Source: Nipponacmea schrenckii (taxonomy: Eukaryota > Mollusca > Gastropoda > Lottiidae). From it: a stretch of DNA of 64,000 nt. Made by a program: the position numbers and the translations under genes. Below are positions 24,330-36,608 of this stretch, one piece after another (the first letter of the stretch is position 1; every line of letters begins with the position of its first letter). Location: the NCBI GenBank assembly GCA_030562195.1, contig CM060200.1:20561023-20625022 (forward strand), in the 5' to 3' direction. The notes beneath the pieces were generated by a model. That model was not told the origin of the DNA and did not search any database. It saw nothing but the letters and a program-made list of their open reading frames with translations.

Positions 24330-27300
24330 ATGTTGCTGAGCTTGATTCTCTACTTGCAGGCTTTGAGATGGTTTGCACCTACTGTAGTCCTCCTCGGATC
24401 CTCTCCGATAGTCTTATCCGTCTGGGTATCATGGCGCGTTATGTCGTTTATACTGCCAAGACGAGTTTATCGAGCCGGTGATGACAAAATATATTCGGCT
24501 TATCAACGATTTGTTTTGTTTTTCTTTGAACACTATTCAGGCATTCAGGTACATCTACTAAACCAATTATTCTTTATAATTCAATGTTCCCTGAAAAATT
24601 AGACATAAAACTCTCAGTTTAAAAAGAGATTGTCATTACATCTGAATGGCAAAATTTTAAGAATGGTAGCCCTAAGATTTGGCTTTGAATGGGTTCTGTT
24701 TTTTAGCTTAAAGGGGCACAGGTTATATTTTTCCAAATATCCGAAAGCCTGAAACACATGAAATCTTTTGTTTAGCTAATCAGCCATAGTCTACAGAGCT
24801 TACCTTTGAAATTTGAGCCTTCAAATCCATGGGTATACATATTTATCCGTGTTTGAAAATCATAATGTCTTAAGATATTATGAACGTCCTGCCATATTGG
24901 AAAATCAAAGAGTTATAAATAGGCTACTGTGCAGGCCCACACTGATAAAACAAAAAGAATGTACATGTAATAACAATTGTAGATTTTGTAAACAGGACAC
25001 ACAATTTTCAGACTGACTGAAGACCAGCCGCGTACAGCACGGAAAAAAAATAAAAAGTGAAATTTTTTAGGTATATTTCAAGGTATTTTGCGCTTTTCTT
25101 AGAGCTTGAGTATTTCTGAGGACTGTTTAAAGGTAACAAAGGCCCAAAACGACCACTAAAAATCAAGATTGTGCCCCTTTAATTGCGTTATATGCAAATA
25201 GCGAAATGTATATTTGAATCATTAATTAATTTATTGATAACTGATATCAAATATCGTTCACTGAATATTACAGATCTACTTGTATGGAGATGTTGATAAG
25301 ATGTTAGAAAAGAAAGAGAAGGTATTCTACATATCTAACCATCAATGTACAGGTAAGGTTAGATGGTTTTAGCAGGGCATGTCACCAAATACTAGCCTAC
25401 TTATAGTATAGAAGATCTTTCAAAAGTTTTTGTTTTGTTCATGATTAAAGTTGCACTAAGTTAGTCTGTCTGCCTAGCAAGCTGTTTTGCTTCATATTTT
25501 TGTTGACTACTCTTTCAGAATGTCGAACGATACAGCAATAATTATATTGTTATAAGCATTATCCAAGAAATGCTGATGAATGAAAGCAGATATTTTTTTG
25601 CATTCAGTGTTTGATTACCGCAGAATTTCACATGATTAATCTTACATAGCCATTCAGTAAAATTAACATGTGTACTTGCATTCAATCCTTTACTCAGTTT
25701 GTTTATATTATAGTTGATTGGATTGTCAGTAATATGCTAGCCTTTAGACAAGGTAGTTTGGGTCATGTCAGATATATTTTGAAAGATGGTTTGAAATACT
25801 TTCCTTTATATGGTTTTTATTTTGCTCAGGTAAACATTTCACAACAATTGTTTGACGTTATAGTAGAAACTAGGCTATGATGAAAAATGCTTTAGGGTTA
25901 GGTTTCACCATTAACAGTGATTAATTTTAAAGTAGCCTCAGCGCATTAAATTCAATGCCTACATATGTCAAAAAAGTCCTGTTGTTGGAATATACTATTT
26001 AAATTTCTGAATTCATCAGGACGTTATCAAAAAGTCCCATCCTTTTTTCAGGTTTTTTTTTCAAATTATTTACATAACCTTCAAAATGATTCAGAGGCAC
26101 AAGAATAGTATTTTCAATATAGACTCAATGCAGTGAGCAGTGGAGTTTATAAAATAATTCAGATTTTTAACATTTCTCTTCAGCATGGTTGTGTTTATGT
26201 TAAAAGAGGTGGAAAGTTTGAAGAAAGTAGGACATCTAAAAAGTTAATACAGTTAGCTAGGGATAATGTCAATGTAAGTTGTATGAGATAAATCTGAATC
26301 TAGGGAATATAAGAAATCCATTGGTGCATTATTTGAGAAGCAAGCACTTGGCCACTGTGATCTTTGAATTGAAATTTTGCTTTTTTTCCCGAAAATAATA
26401 ATTATTACAATGAAATCTCGATATTTACGATATTTATTTAAAGCCTCTAATATTTGGACAAATACGTCATGTTTCTGTATGAATATATATTATAAATATA
26501 CTATCTCTTGATAATTTTTTCAGACATGGATGGTTGTTTTCCCTGAGGGAACTCGATACAATCCAGAACTTCCAGATGTGATCAGTAAGAGTCAGAGCTT
26601 TGCTAAAGCAGAAGGTAAATTTTAGATTTAGCTTTAAGCAGAGTTCCATATTTTGCTTAATACAAACTTGTAGTCCTTTTCAGAAAAACTGCTTCAGGTG
26701 TGAATTATTCTCTTAACTGTAATTTTTTAATACATTACTTAACTTGGGCCTGTAGTCAGTAACTTGGACGGAATAGGATTGTCATTTGTTTGACTAATCG
26801 TATTAGAAACATACAATTTTAGCTGAACTAGTTGTAGTGTTCACAGCTGATGGTTGAAATTTGAACCTTCAAATTCATGTATGCTGAGAATTATGTCTGT
26901 GTTTGAAAGTCAATGATGTCTTGTCATTTCTTAAGAGTCTGCAATATGCAGTACAAAATATAATAGAAAAAAAAAAGTAAAATTCCTAGTTTGAGGTTTT
27001 TTCAATCAAATTATTCAGTTTTGTGCATTTCTAGTACAACTGAAGACTATAAAAATTCATGACTCAAATCAACACGCAAAAGTGATTTTTTAAAAATTAA
27101 ATTTTTCAGGTTTTGAAATGTTACATACTGTATTAGCACCAAGACATAAAGCTGTACATATAGGATTAAGCCATCTGAGAAGATCATTAGATGCTGTATA
27201 TGATGTTACTATAGGATATAATCATACAATAAATAAAGATGGAGAACGGCTTCCTTCTCCCAGTATGCCAGGTATGTTTTTGTCTAGTAAAAATTATATG

Positions 27301-28812
27301 ACAAAGCTTGGTAAAGAGCACTATTTGGTTTAATGTTATTGTCTAGTTTATCTGCCTAATCAACAATTAACATGCAAATCTTTATCTGAATGATTTCATA
27401 TGCTATAGTTATTTATTTCTCACTTCAAATGTATCAGAAGTGTACAGATTATGGATCACAAGTGTACAGATTATGGATCACAAGTGTACAGCTTATGGAT
27501 CACAAATGTAAAGATTATGGATCACAAGTGTACAGATCCTGGATAACAAATGTACAGATCCTGGATCACAAATGTACAGATCATGGATCTAAAATGTACA
27601 GATTACGGATCACAAGTGTACAGATTATGGATCATAAGTGGACAGATTATGGATTACAAGAGTACAGCTCATGGATCACAAGTGTACAGATTATAGATCA
27701 CAAGTGTACAGATTATGGATCACAAGTGTACAGATTATGGATCACAAGTGGACAGATTATGGATTACAAGTGTACAGCTCATGGATCACAAGTGTACAGA
27801 TTATAGATCACAAGTGTACAGATTATGGATCACAAGTGTACAGATTATGGATCACAAGTGTACAGATTACGGATCACAAGTGTACAGATTATAGATCACA
27901 AGTGTACAGATTACGGATCACAAGTGTACAGATTACGGATCACAAGTGTACAGATTATGGATCACAAGTGTACAGACTTACTGCAAAGTCAATATTGATT
28001 AAAATTGTTTCTTTCTATTTGTAGATTTGCTATGTGGGAAAACATCAGAGATTCATGTACATATAAAACGTTATGACATAGAAGACGTACCAGAAGATAT
28101 TAATGGATTAAGACTGTGGTTACATCAACGCTTTGTTGAAAAGGAGAAGTGAGTTTTGATATTTTCTGGGAAATGCTTTTAATAGTTTTAATGGGAATTT
28201 GAAAATATAAAAAAGCTTGAATAAATGAAACAACCCTTTCTAATATGGATGATTATGAATCTTTGATTATGAATCTTTTCTACCATTTGTCCTGGCCAAA
28301 ACTCTTGTCATTGATCTTTCATGAATCATCTATGCGTAAATTAACATCTGGGTCAACTAAAATAATGAGTGATAATGACTTATGTATGATCACCAGACTT
28401 TCATAAGTCTGCAATTTTAACCAACAAACTATACAAGTAAATGACCTCATTCCAGTGCTCTAGTAACTTGTGCTACAGTCTGCCCTCAAATAGTATTACA
28501 CAGTGACTAATCTTAATTTTAAACAATGCTCTTTTCTTTAGTGCTGTGAATATTAACTCATTAGAATATGAAATAATATTGGTATTTTTCAGACTGATGA
28601 CCTACTTTTATAACAATAAAGACAAGCCAGAGACCTTTCCGGATGTAGGAGTTTTATCAAAGAAATCAGTTTTGTCCACTCTTCCCTCAGTACTTCTATG
28701 GACAGGACTAATTGCAGCTTTATTAGCGACAGAGAAAGGCAGATCCTGTTATTGGAAATTTGGCCTTTTCTATATCTTCTCTTTAAATGCTTGGATGAGG
28801 TTTAGATATTGA
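24330..28812 (+). CDS. AGPAT5: 1-acyl-sn-glycerol-3-phosphate acyltransferase epsilon (AGPAT5-like)
   Basis: Eight coding exons: 24330-24548, 25274-25352, 25714-25829, 26184-26273, 26524-26614, 27110-27271, 28025-28148, 28593-28812. All are GT-AG and in frame (1101 nt, 366 aa; human AGPAT5 is 364 aa). The family transfers a fatty acyl group from acyl-CoA to lysophosphatidic acid, giving phosphatidic acid. AGPAT5 acts at ER and mitochondrial membranes. Visible are an N-terminal hydrophobic anchor (about 1-45), the catalytic NHX4D motif NHQCTVD (95-101, His96 and Asp101), the substrate motif FPEGTR (174-179), and a hydrophobic segment near the C-terminus (about 320-335) before WMRFRY at the end. 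Start: first ATG after the divergent promoter, followed directly by the expected anchor. Intron 6 carries a 22-bp minisatellite, and introns 1 and 5 carry related repeats. Confidence 0.95.
24708..25182. mobile_element. MITE with TTAAAGGGGCACA termini
   Basis: Inverted ends TTAAAGGGGCACA (24708-24720) and TGTGCCCCTTTAA (25170-25182) enclose 475 bp of non-coding sequence in AGPAT5 intron 1. Ends beginning with TTAA suggest insertion at TTAA, as for piggyBac-type elements. A related internal stretch (TTGAAATTTGAGCCTTCAAA region) recurs in intron 5 at about 26850-26930. Confidence 0.7.
26750..27060. mobile_element. Degenerate copy of the AGPAT5 intron-1 MITE
   Basis: The stretch around 26850-26925 aligns with 24808-24875 (TTGAAATTTGARCCTTCAAA, then TCTGTGTTTGAAA against TCCGTGTTTGAAA, then ATGTCTT). 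A poly-A-like run and a T-rich right part also match in order. Terminal inverted repeats are not preserved. The boundaries are approximate. Confidence 0.5.
27438..27976. repeat. Minisatellite, 22-bp unit
   Basis: About 24 nearly identical copies of a 22-bp unit with core AGTGTACAGATTATGGATCA, in AGPAT5 intron 6. The array ends about 48 bp before the acceptor of exon 7. Because 22 is not a multiple of three, all frames cycle and a long open frame results; it is not a protein. The copies are unusually homogeneous, suggesting recent expansion. Confidence 0.95.
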
Positions 28813-31090
28813 ACCAGGGAAACCACCAAACATCTTAAATCACTTATTTAGAACAAAGTATAATCTTTGTCCGAAAAACTTGCCAATTTAAATGTTTATG
28901 ATCAAGTACACATTCGGTGTGTTAGAAATTTATGCATGTTTGTTAAAATGAATTGTTCTGCTGTAGGATAGTATTAGACTTACTGATGTGCAGATGGAAG
29001 AGTCAGTTGAAATCAGAAATGGTTTTAATGAAAAATAGTATTACCGGTATTCAAATATGGACATTTCCAACCATAAGTTAAAATGCATTTATAAAAGGCA
29101 CAAGTCAAGTCAGTAGATATTCATGCCATAGACTTATATCAGACTTCTAATATATCTGAATCACCACATACTATAAGGTGGATACACAGACATATTCCAA
29201 TCATACTCATTGACTATCATATTGAGAGAAAGTATGAATTTGTGGAAGCAATTCAGAATCCTCAGATGTTCCCATAAAGCTCAATCTGTTGTGGGTATCA
29301 TTGGTTGATTTCATTGTCTTATTGGAACTTTTTAATATAATCCATAGATTAATAATATGTTTTGGATGATAATACTGACACCTATTGATGCATTTAATGC
29401 TATAAGGTGAATATTGATTCAAGAATGCATCATCTGAAACTTTTGTGTCGTTCTTATATCATAGAAACAACATTCAATTATCCTTGTGTGCTGATTTTGG
29501 TACCAAGGTCAGATGCGTTCTCTTATGTGGAAAGTATATCTTACAAAGTTGTGGTTCTGGTTTTACTTAGTTCAGAACCACCAGCCATCAATCTTAGTCA
29601 AACAGTCATGTTCATTTGACAATCTTGACATAGTTACGTCAAACTATGGCTGCATTTTATTACCATGATATTATATTGCGGAGCATTAGCGTAACTTTCA
29701 CATAATGTGTGAAAGATTAGATTTAAGGGGTGTCAAGGAGTCACCCTATTTACAGCCTTATTAAAACCAAATGTTATGAAATATTGTTTGTAATTGTATG
29801 ATTTGTTACTGGCTTGAACTTGCTGAAAGTTATATAATCATGTATTAAAAGATTAATGTGAACCTGAAATGTGTATGATTTGATACTGTGTTGTTGTAAA
29901 ACTTAGTTTTAACTTTATGTAGATTATGATCTATATTTGTTGATTTGTTTGCTAGTTATTAAATAATTTTTTTTTTTACAGAAAGTATTTAAAGATTTTA
30001 AATATCTTTGTGAATATTCAGCCTAATTAAAATTCGATCAAACTTTTTTTTAATTGAGTCTATATATTTTGACCTTACCTGTTGACATAAACAAAACGTG
30101 TATCTGAGAAGCATTAGACACCCAATACACCTTTTGATTTCACAAAATAGCAGTGCTGAATAAGGCAAAGAGGTGAAAGTTTGGTAAATAAGTATTGTGT
30201 AATATTTTGAACAGACTCTACAATAAGATAGGAGTTTAAGATTGAAGTCATTATCATATTATGACTTAGCCAGGTGTTGGGGTTTAAATGAATCACAAAT
30301 ATTGGAATATTGGCTTAATTTGATTCAATCTCAGCTATCTAACACTTTTCAGATTTACTATTCCTGCTTTGGTTTGTCTAATTTAATAATGCCAAAAGCA
30401 ACAGTATTCAGAGTGTCCAGGCCCCTATTTTCATTCTCAAAAGCAGTACTACCATTGACATAATTAGGGTTTATGATCTGCATTGGATATTGTTAGCATT
30501 GGCCCTGATACTGTGTGTTCTTTGGTTGTAAATTTTCCAAATATCTTAAATTCAGCCAACTGAAAAAGTAAATTTAGCTCATTTAGGGCACATGTTGAAA
30601 AAAAAATAGAAGACATTTACCATATAATTTTGAATATTTCACAGTAAGCTGTTTAAATATTTACAATTTCATAAATTATATACAACTTTACAATACTGAA
30701 TCTTGCAATATTGAGAGTAATCAAATACAAATGCAAATTTCATACTTTCATTCTATACATATGTACACATATTTCTAGAGAACTTGATCAACCCACAGTT
30801 ATCATTCATTGATAACATTAAGAACAATTTATTTCGCTAAGCTATTAGAAAGCAGGGACCCATTGTAAGAATCATAACAACATGTAAGACATGATACATG
30901 TGTATATTAAGTGTAAGGGCATAACAGTGGCATTAGTTAAACATATACTGAAAAAATATACTATGTGCTTCTGAATAAAAGCCCATTACAAATATTTGCC
31001 TCATGTATAATACAGCATGATCAATATTATAAGCTTCCATGAATACAATTTAGCCACAATGAAAAATATAGTTATGAAAATTTAAGTTTT
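28813..31090. other. AGPAT5 / RNF146 convergent 3' region
   Basis: Non-coding and AT-rich, probably the 3' UTR of AGPAT5 on the left and that of RNF146 (minus strand) on the right. A minus-strand AATAAA (plus-strand TTTATT at about 30828-30833) could end RNF146. The open frame 29407-29619 has no protein-like features. Nothing else was identified. Confidence 0.4.
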
Positions 31091-31097
31091 AGTTGAC

Positions 31098-31255
31098 ATG
31101 GAAAAATATTTTATTGTTTACAGATCACAATTAGGTTTGTTATTGTTTACAGATCACAATAAGGTTTTGTATTGCTCACAGATCACCATACAGATTGGAT
31201 TGTTAACAGATCACCATAAGGATTGGTTTTGTTTGAAGATCACCATAAGGTCATG
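31098..31255. repeat. About 30-bp tandem repeat in the RNF146 3' UTR
   Basis: Five imperfect copies of a unit containing TGTTTACAGATCACAATAAGG, immediately downstream of the RNF146 stop codon on the minus strand. It would therefore be transcribed as part of the 3' UTR. Any regulatory role is unknown. Confidence 0.65.
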
Positions 31256-31283
31256 TTTAAATTGTCCTAAATCATATATTGTT

Positions 31284-32853
31284 TTAAATATCAACATTGT
31301 CAGGAGAATCACAGTCTTGGATAAAATTATTACGATTTTCTTCTGTAGGTGTTGAAGCATCATCCTCAACTTGATTATTTTCGAGTTGGATATTTTCCAA
31401 CTCTTGTAAACGAGAATGAACAGCATTCAATCGTGTTGTGTCTTGGCCATTGCTGATCCTTTGAAATTCCTCACCTAGAGTATGAAGTGGTGGACTACTG
31501 GATGTTCGTGAGCTGTCTCCTAAATGAAGTCTTTCAAGATGAATGGATAAATCTCTCTCTGTTGTCGAACTATTAGGTGGACTTTCAGAAGGTGTTTGTG
31601 GGGTTTGGGGAGTATTTGAAGGTGTTGGTGGTGAAAGCGAGGTATCATAGCCACCCCCTGTTCTATCAATTCGTACAATAGGAATAGGAACTTGTTGACC
31701 ACCAGGTAAAGACAGTACTGGAGCTTCATTTCCATCACCACCTGGTCTATCAGATTCTTCATTACTTGGGTTTCCGATCTTCAACCCAGCTATACCTTTT
31801 TTATTTGGCATTGTGACTAGATCACGCTTAATTCTACGCTTTTTTGTTCGGTCATTTCGACGGCACTGGATCATATTTTCAAAGTCTATAATATACATAA
31901 ATCCAGCTATTAAAAGTTCAAAAGCTTTGTCTTTCTTTTTGAAATGAGTTTCAATATCAATACTGGTTCTATCATCATACTGCCACCAACCATTGGCACC
32001 TTCATAGAACCATTGATAAGCATCATCAAACATGACAGTATGTTCCAAATCTTCTTTACGTAACAGAGTAGGGTGTAAGAAGAAATCTGGAGGTATGATC
32101 TGCCTACACAGAGCACATTTACGACTTCTGTTGGCCACTCCTTTCACACAAAGAAAACAGAAGATATGTCGACAGGGTAACTGTACCGGATGTATACAGG
32201 GTTGAAGGCAAACCGGACAATCTGGATTGTTTGATGAATCTAAATATAAGCAATACAAAATTAATATAGGTTTTCTGCATCTTAAGGCTAAGGTCAGAAT
32301 TTATTTATAAAATGAAAAGGTGTTAGTCCTGTATGTTTTTTTTTTAGAGTCATTATATATATGATAATAAATTACAATTTTGAAAAATTCCCTTACTTCA
32401 ATGCTTAAAATATATTTTTTTCAGCTCAGGTAAATAGCCGGAAGAAGGACAAAGGCTCATAGCCATGGAAGAGCCACAAACAATGTTAAATGAATTTATA
32501 CAGGGCCAATTTAGTACTATTCAATCCGTACAATATGTTACTTCAGTCTGGCAAATAGTAGCCAAAATAATGAGGAGGTAGTCATAATACTAGGACAGTA
32601 GAGTACCTTCCTGATCCCTTTTTTGCTTGTTTTTTTTATCAACAACAGTGACATCATCGTCATCATCACTTTCATCCAAAACTTCTTCCGCTCGTTTAGC
32701 TCCATTTAAATTCTGGTCGGTTTTGGGTCTAGAGGATGAAGCCATCATTCCATTTTTAACCTCCTTATCCATTTTAATAAAATTTCTGATTTTAGAAATT
32801 GATAAATTTTTCACGAAGCCATCTTGCTTGCTGTCTTGTTGAAACTGTTTCAT
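31284..32853 (-). CDS. RNF146: E3 ubiquitin ligase RNF146 (Iduna), RING plus WWE
   Basis: Two coding exons: 32853-32607 and 32239-31284, joined in frame (1203 nt, 400 aa; human RNF146 is about 359 aa). RNF146 binds poly-ADP-ribose through its WWE domain and ubiquitinates PARsylated proteins, notably axin after tankyrase action, thereby raising Wnt/beta-catenin signalling. The C3HC4 RING is complete, C90-P-V-C93 to C124-A-L-C127 with the CRHIFC core. WWE follows at about 148-225 (QWFYEGANGWWQYDD, then FELLIAGFMYIIDFENM). A basic KKRRIKRD stretch follows, and the C-terminal half is low-complexity (Pro/Ser/Thr, Asp/Glu), longer than in human. The N-terminus contains an acidic run (DESDDDDD). The start is the first ATG in the frame. 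It is divergent from eIF3e. Confidence 0.95.
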
Positions 32854-33101
32854 ATAGTTGCGAATTTATTTTATTTTTCTATCTAAACAATCGGAATATA
32901 CTTTATCAATTAAAGTTTGATAAAGAAAAAAGCCATAAAAGAAATAAGAAAGAGAAAACTTTTAGGATTGTAATGAGATATACATGTTTTTAGTTTTAGT
33001 TTCGTATAATTTTCTTGTATTTCCAGACGTTTTACCGCTAATCGCAATTATCGAGTTATCTCTTAAAAATAAATCTGGACAATCAAGACAAAACCTGGAA
33101 A
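32854..33101. promoter_or_regulatory. Divergent promoter of RNF146 and eIF3e
   Basis: Only 248 bp separate the two start codons, which point away from each other. It must hold both 5' UTRs and core promoters. No TATA box or strong motif is obvious. Confidence 0.6.
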
Positions 33102-36100
33102 ATGGCGGAGTACGATTTGACCACGCGTTTGGGTGAATATTTGGATCGACATTTGGTGTTTCCTTTGCTGGAATTTTTGTCAGTAAAAGAGGTAATAAAA
33201 AAGATAAATCTTTATACAATATTTTATGCTAGATTGAATCATTATTTGATGTAATATGGAAGTCATAAAGTGCCGATTTATATCACCATAAGCTGAGGCC
33301 TGCTATTATTATTATTATTTCTACTGATTACAGTCCATATTCTTCCAGATGTCAAATATTCAAAACCAATGTACAAAAGTGATGTGCTATTTTAATTAAT
33401 TAATTTTAACTCCTGACTGTTACACATTAGCCTATTGGTTTCATTAATTTACTGCTTTTTAATTTGCCAGAAAGAATGTCCGATGTCTTATTAGGCTTAT
33501 AACACTTATATAGGTCTATATTGTTATATTCTTATTATTTTATATGTTAAAACAAACCTTATATAGAATAAGTTAATTGGTCTATTATACTACTATTCTG
33601 TAGCTCGGAATATAAGGCTAGTGAAAACATACCTTTTTATACATGAATACTTTAATACATTAATTTTATTTATCACTTACTAACTTGGTATTGACTAGAA
33701 GAATACTGATTTGTTTTCTGCTAAGTTATATGTTGCAACTTGTGATTTAATTAGTGCTATTTGACTCTTGCTTATTTTGTTTCTAGCTGTACGATGACAA
33801 AGAAATGTTGAAAGGCAAACTTGATTTGTTAAGTAACACTAATATGGTGGATTTTGCCATGGATGTTCACCAGAACTTGTACCCAGATCAGCAAGTTCCA
33901 CCAGGTAATCTAATTATAATGTTTTAATTTATTTTATACTCAATTAAGAATTCTCTTTACATTTCCAATAGATTAAAGACAGTAAGAAACAACTTTATTT
34001 TAGAGGAATGACGATTTAGGTTCACAACTAAGGTTTACAAATAAAGATCATTTTTACCAGCTGGTCCAAACCTATGGGTAATCTCTGGGTAAACTGGTGA
34101 ATTGAGTACCGGTAATCTTCACACATCCAACAACCATCATTTGTTCAACATACACATGCAAATGACAGACTGTAAAGAACACTCTTAACTGTCTGTGCTA
34201 TGGTACTCGGTCAACTCGGGTACATGTCAACCCGGAGACACATTTTTGTTAGTTAACTCGGAGACAAAATTAAACTCGGAGACAATATTCTCCAGTCAAC
34301 CCGGGGACAAATTTACCGATGCCGTTATCATATCTTTAGTTCATTTTTTAGGTCATTGAAATAAAGATTATTCATTGTTATTTTACATTCCGGTTGCCTC
34401 GGGTTAAACGATGTAGCCGTGAAAACGTGGATAAATCACATCTTGTTGGAGAATAAATCTATGAAGGAACCATCGATACTTGTGAACAATTTAATCTGAT
34501 TGAACAATAAAAGATCTATCTATTTATATCAGCTAATCATTATATTCTACTTTCGGTTTGTAGATGTCAAAGTTGCTTCTGCTCTTTCAGTTAATTAAAT
34601 GATCGCTGATCATTGTTAATTAATGGATTATAAAGCGTCCGAATTAATTCATGTATTGGATAGTAGTTTTCTGCTCTATAGGTCGAAATTTGATAGCAAT
34701 TTAGAATTTTGTTGAGCGGTTTTTGTCTTTGAAATATTGAAGGACATTTCATGAGCAGTGCATATTTACAAGAATCTGCAAGGTGGATGCATTCGATTTT
34801 TGCTCCCGGATAGACACCTCCACTATCATTTCAATAGAAAATGATACGAAGAAAGCATCGAACGCCGCAAATTCCAAACAGACTGTCAAACAAGTTCAAC
34901 ATTATTCATAAAATGTGCCGACAAACAAAATTTCATAAGTCGGGCATCGGACAAGTACATTACCGCTGATCTCGGTTTAAAAGAAGTTCCGATCACACGT
35001 ATCAGTAATAATGTTTTCTTTATTAATTAATTAGTTCGTTAATCGTTTAATCGGGCCTAGATTTACCGAAACCATGTTTAAAGGAAGTTCCAACCGGTAA
35101 AAACAATCTACCGTTGGTCTCGCTTACTACCGAAATCATGTTTAAAAGAAGTTCCGATCGCATGATCGGGAATTCGAAACCAAAAGGTTTTTAAGATATC
35201 ACCTTTATTCCAATAATATATATTGTCTCCGAGTTAACTCGAAGTTGTCTCCGAATTAACTTATGGTTGTACCCGAGTTAACTCACTTTGTCTCCGAGTT
35301 AACTGTCCCCGAGTTGACTTGTCCCCGAGTTGACTGGTATTCTGTGCTATGACCCCCCAAAGACGCTCCAAAATGGATAAGAATTTGCCTAAACTGGTGT
35401 TTTCTTTTTGCAGTATTAAAAGATAAGCGTGGTAAAGTTGTAAATGAATTAAAAACATTACAAGCAGAAACAGATGTTATAACTAAAATATTTGAAGATC
35501 CTGAAGTAAATAGAACCATTCAAAATAGGTAAGTACTTATATTTCTCTGTGAGAGAACCCATTGCTGATGTGGATGTATATTTTGTACGCAGCCTTCTGT
35601 ATGACTGAATGAGATATTCTTGTGAATTGTCAAAATCTTTACACTAAATGCAATATTGGCTAACCATATTTAGTTGTTAGATTTCGGGGCAGAGCCTCAA
35701 AGACAAGGAATTTTCTTTTAACAACTTGACTACTGTCGGGGGATGAGTAAACATCCTTAAAGCTGGTCTTGAGCATGGACAAATCCTACCTCCCCCTCCA
35801 TAGAAAATAAGAACATAAAATGGAGTAGGGTTGGGTAGCCCGCTCGCAGCACATGCACTGTTTTGATGTCTGATTGTCTCATGCAGATGTACTTGTCTAT
35901 TCCTTGGTTTTTGTGGTCATGTACTTGATCGCAGAATGATGAATCTGTCCATTTTATACACATGTACTTGTGTATTTTAAAACTAATTGTACATTGAAAT
36001 GATATATGGTTTTTGCTGTCATGTACTTGATCGCCGGAAGATAAATCTGTCATTATTTACACATGTAATTGTGTATTTTAAAATAAATTGTACGTTGAAA

Positions 36101-36568
36101 TAATACGTGATTTTTTGCGGTCGTGTGCATGGCTGCGGGAACTATATATTACATCCATTTTATAAACAAATTGTAGGTTGAAAATCTGTCCATTCATGCA
36201 CATGTACTTGTGTATTTTTAAACAAATTGTACGTGGAGTATTGTATATTTATTTTGTGGTCATGTACTTGATCGCCGGAACATATCTGTCCATTTGATAC
36301 ACATGTACTTGTGTATTTTTACACAAATTGTACGTGGAGTATTGTATATTTATTTTGTGGTCATGGACTTGATCGCCGTAACATATCTCTGTCCATTTGA
36401 TACACATGTACTTGTGTATTTTTAAACAAATTGTACAGGGAGTATTGTATTTTTATTTTGTGGTCATGTACTTGATCGCTGGAACATAGATCTGTCCATT
36501 TGATACACATGTACTTGTGTATTTTTAGTATTTCAGACGAATTGTATATTGAGATATTATGTATTTTC

Positions 36569-36608
<40 letters not shown>

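Noticed and set aside
27390..28024. Plus-strand open frames of 138 and 128 codons
   Set aside because: Produced by a 22-bp minisatellite in AGPAT5 intron 6.
29407..29619. Open frame of 70 codons after AGPAT5
   Set aside because: Lies in the likely 3' UTR, with no domain or splice context.
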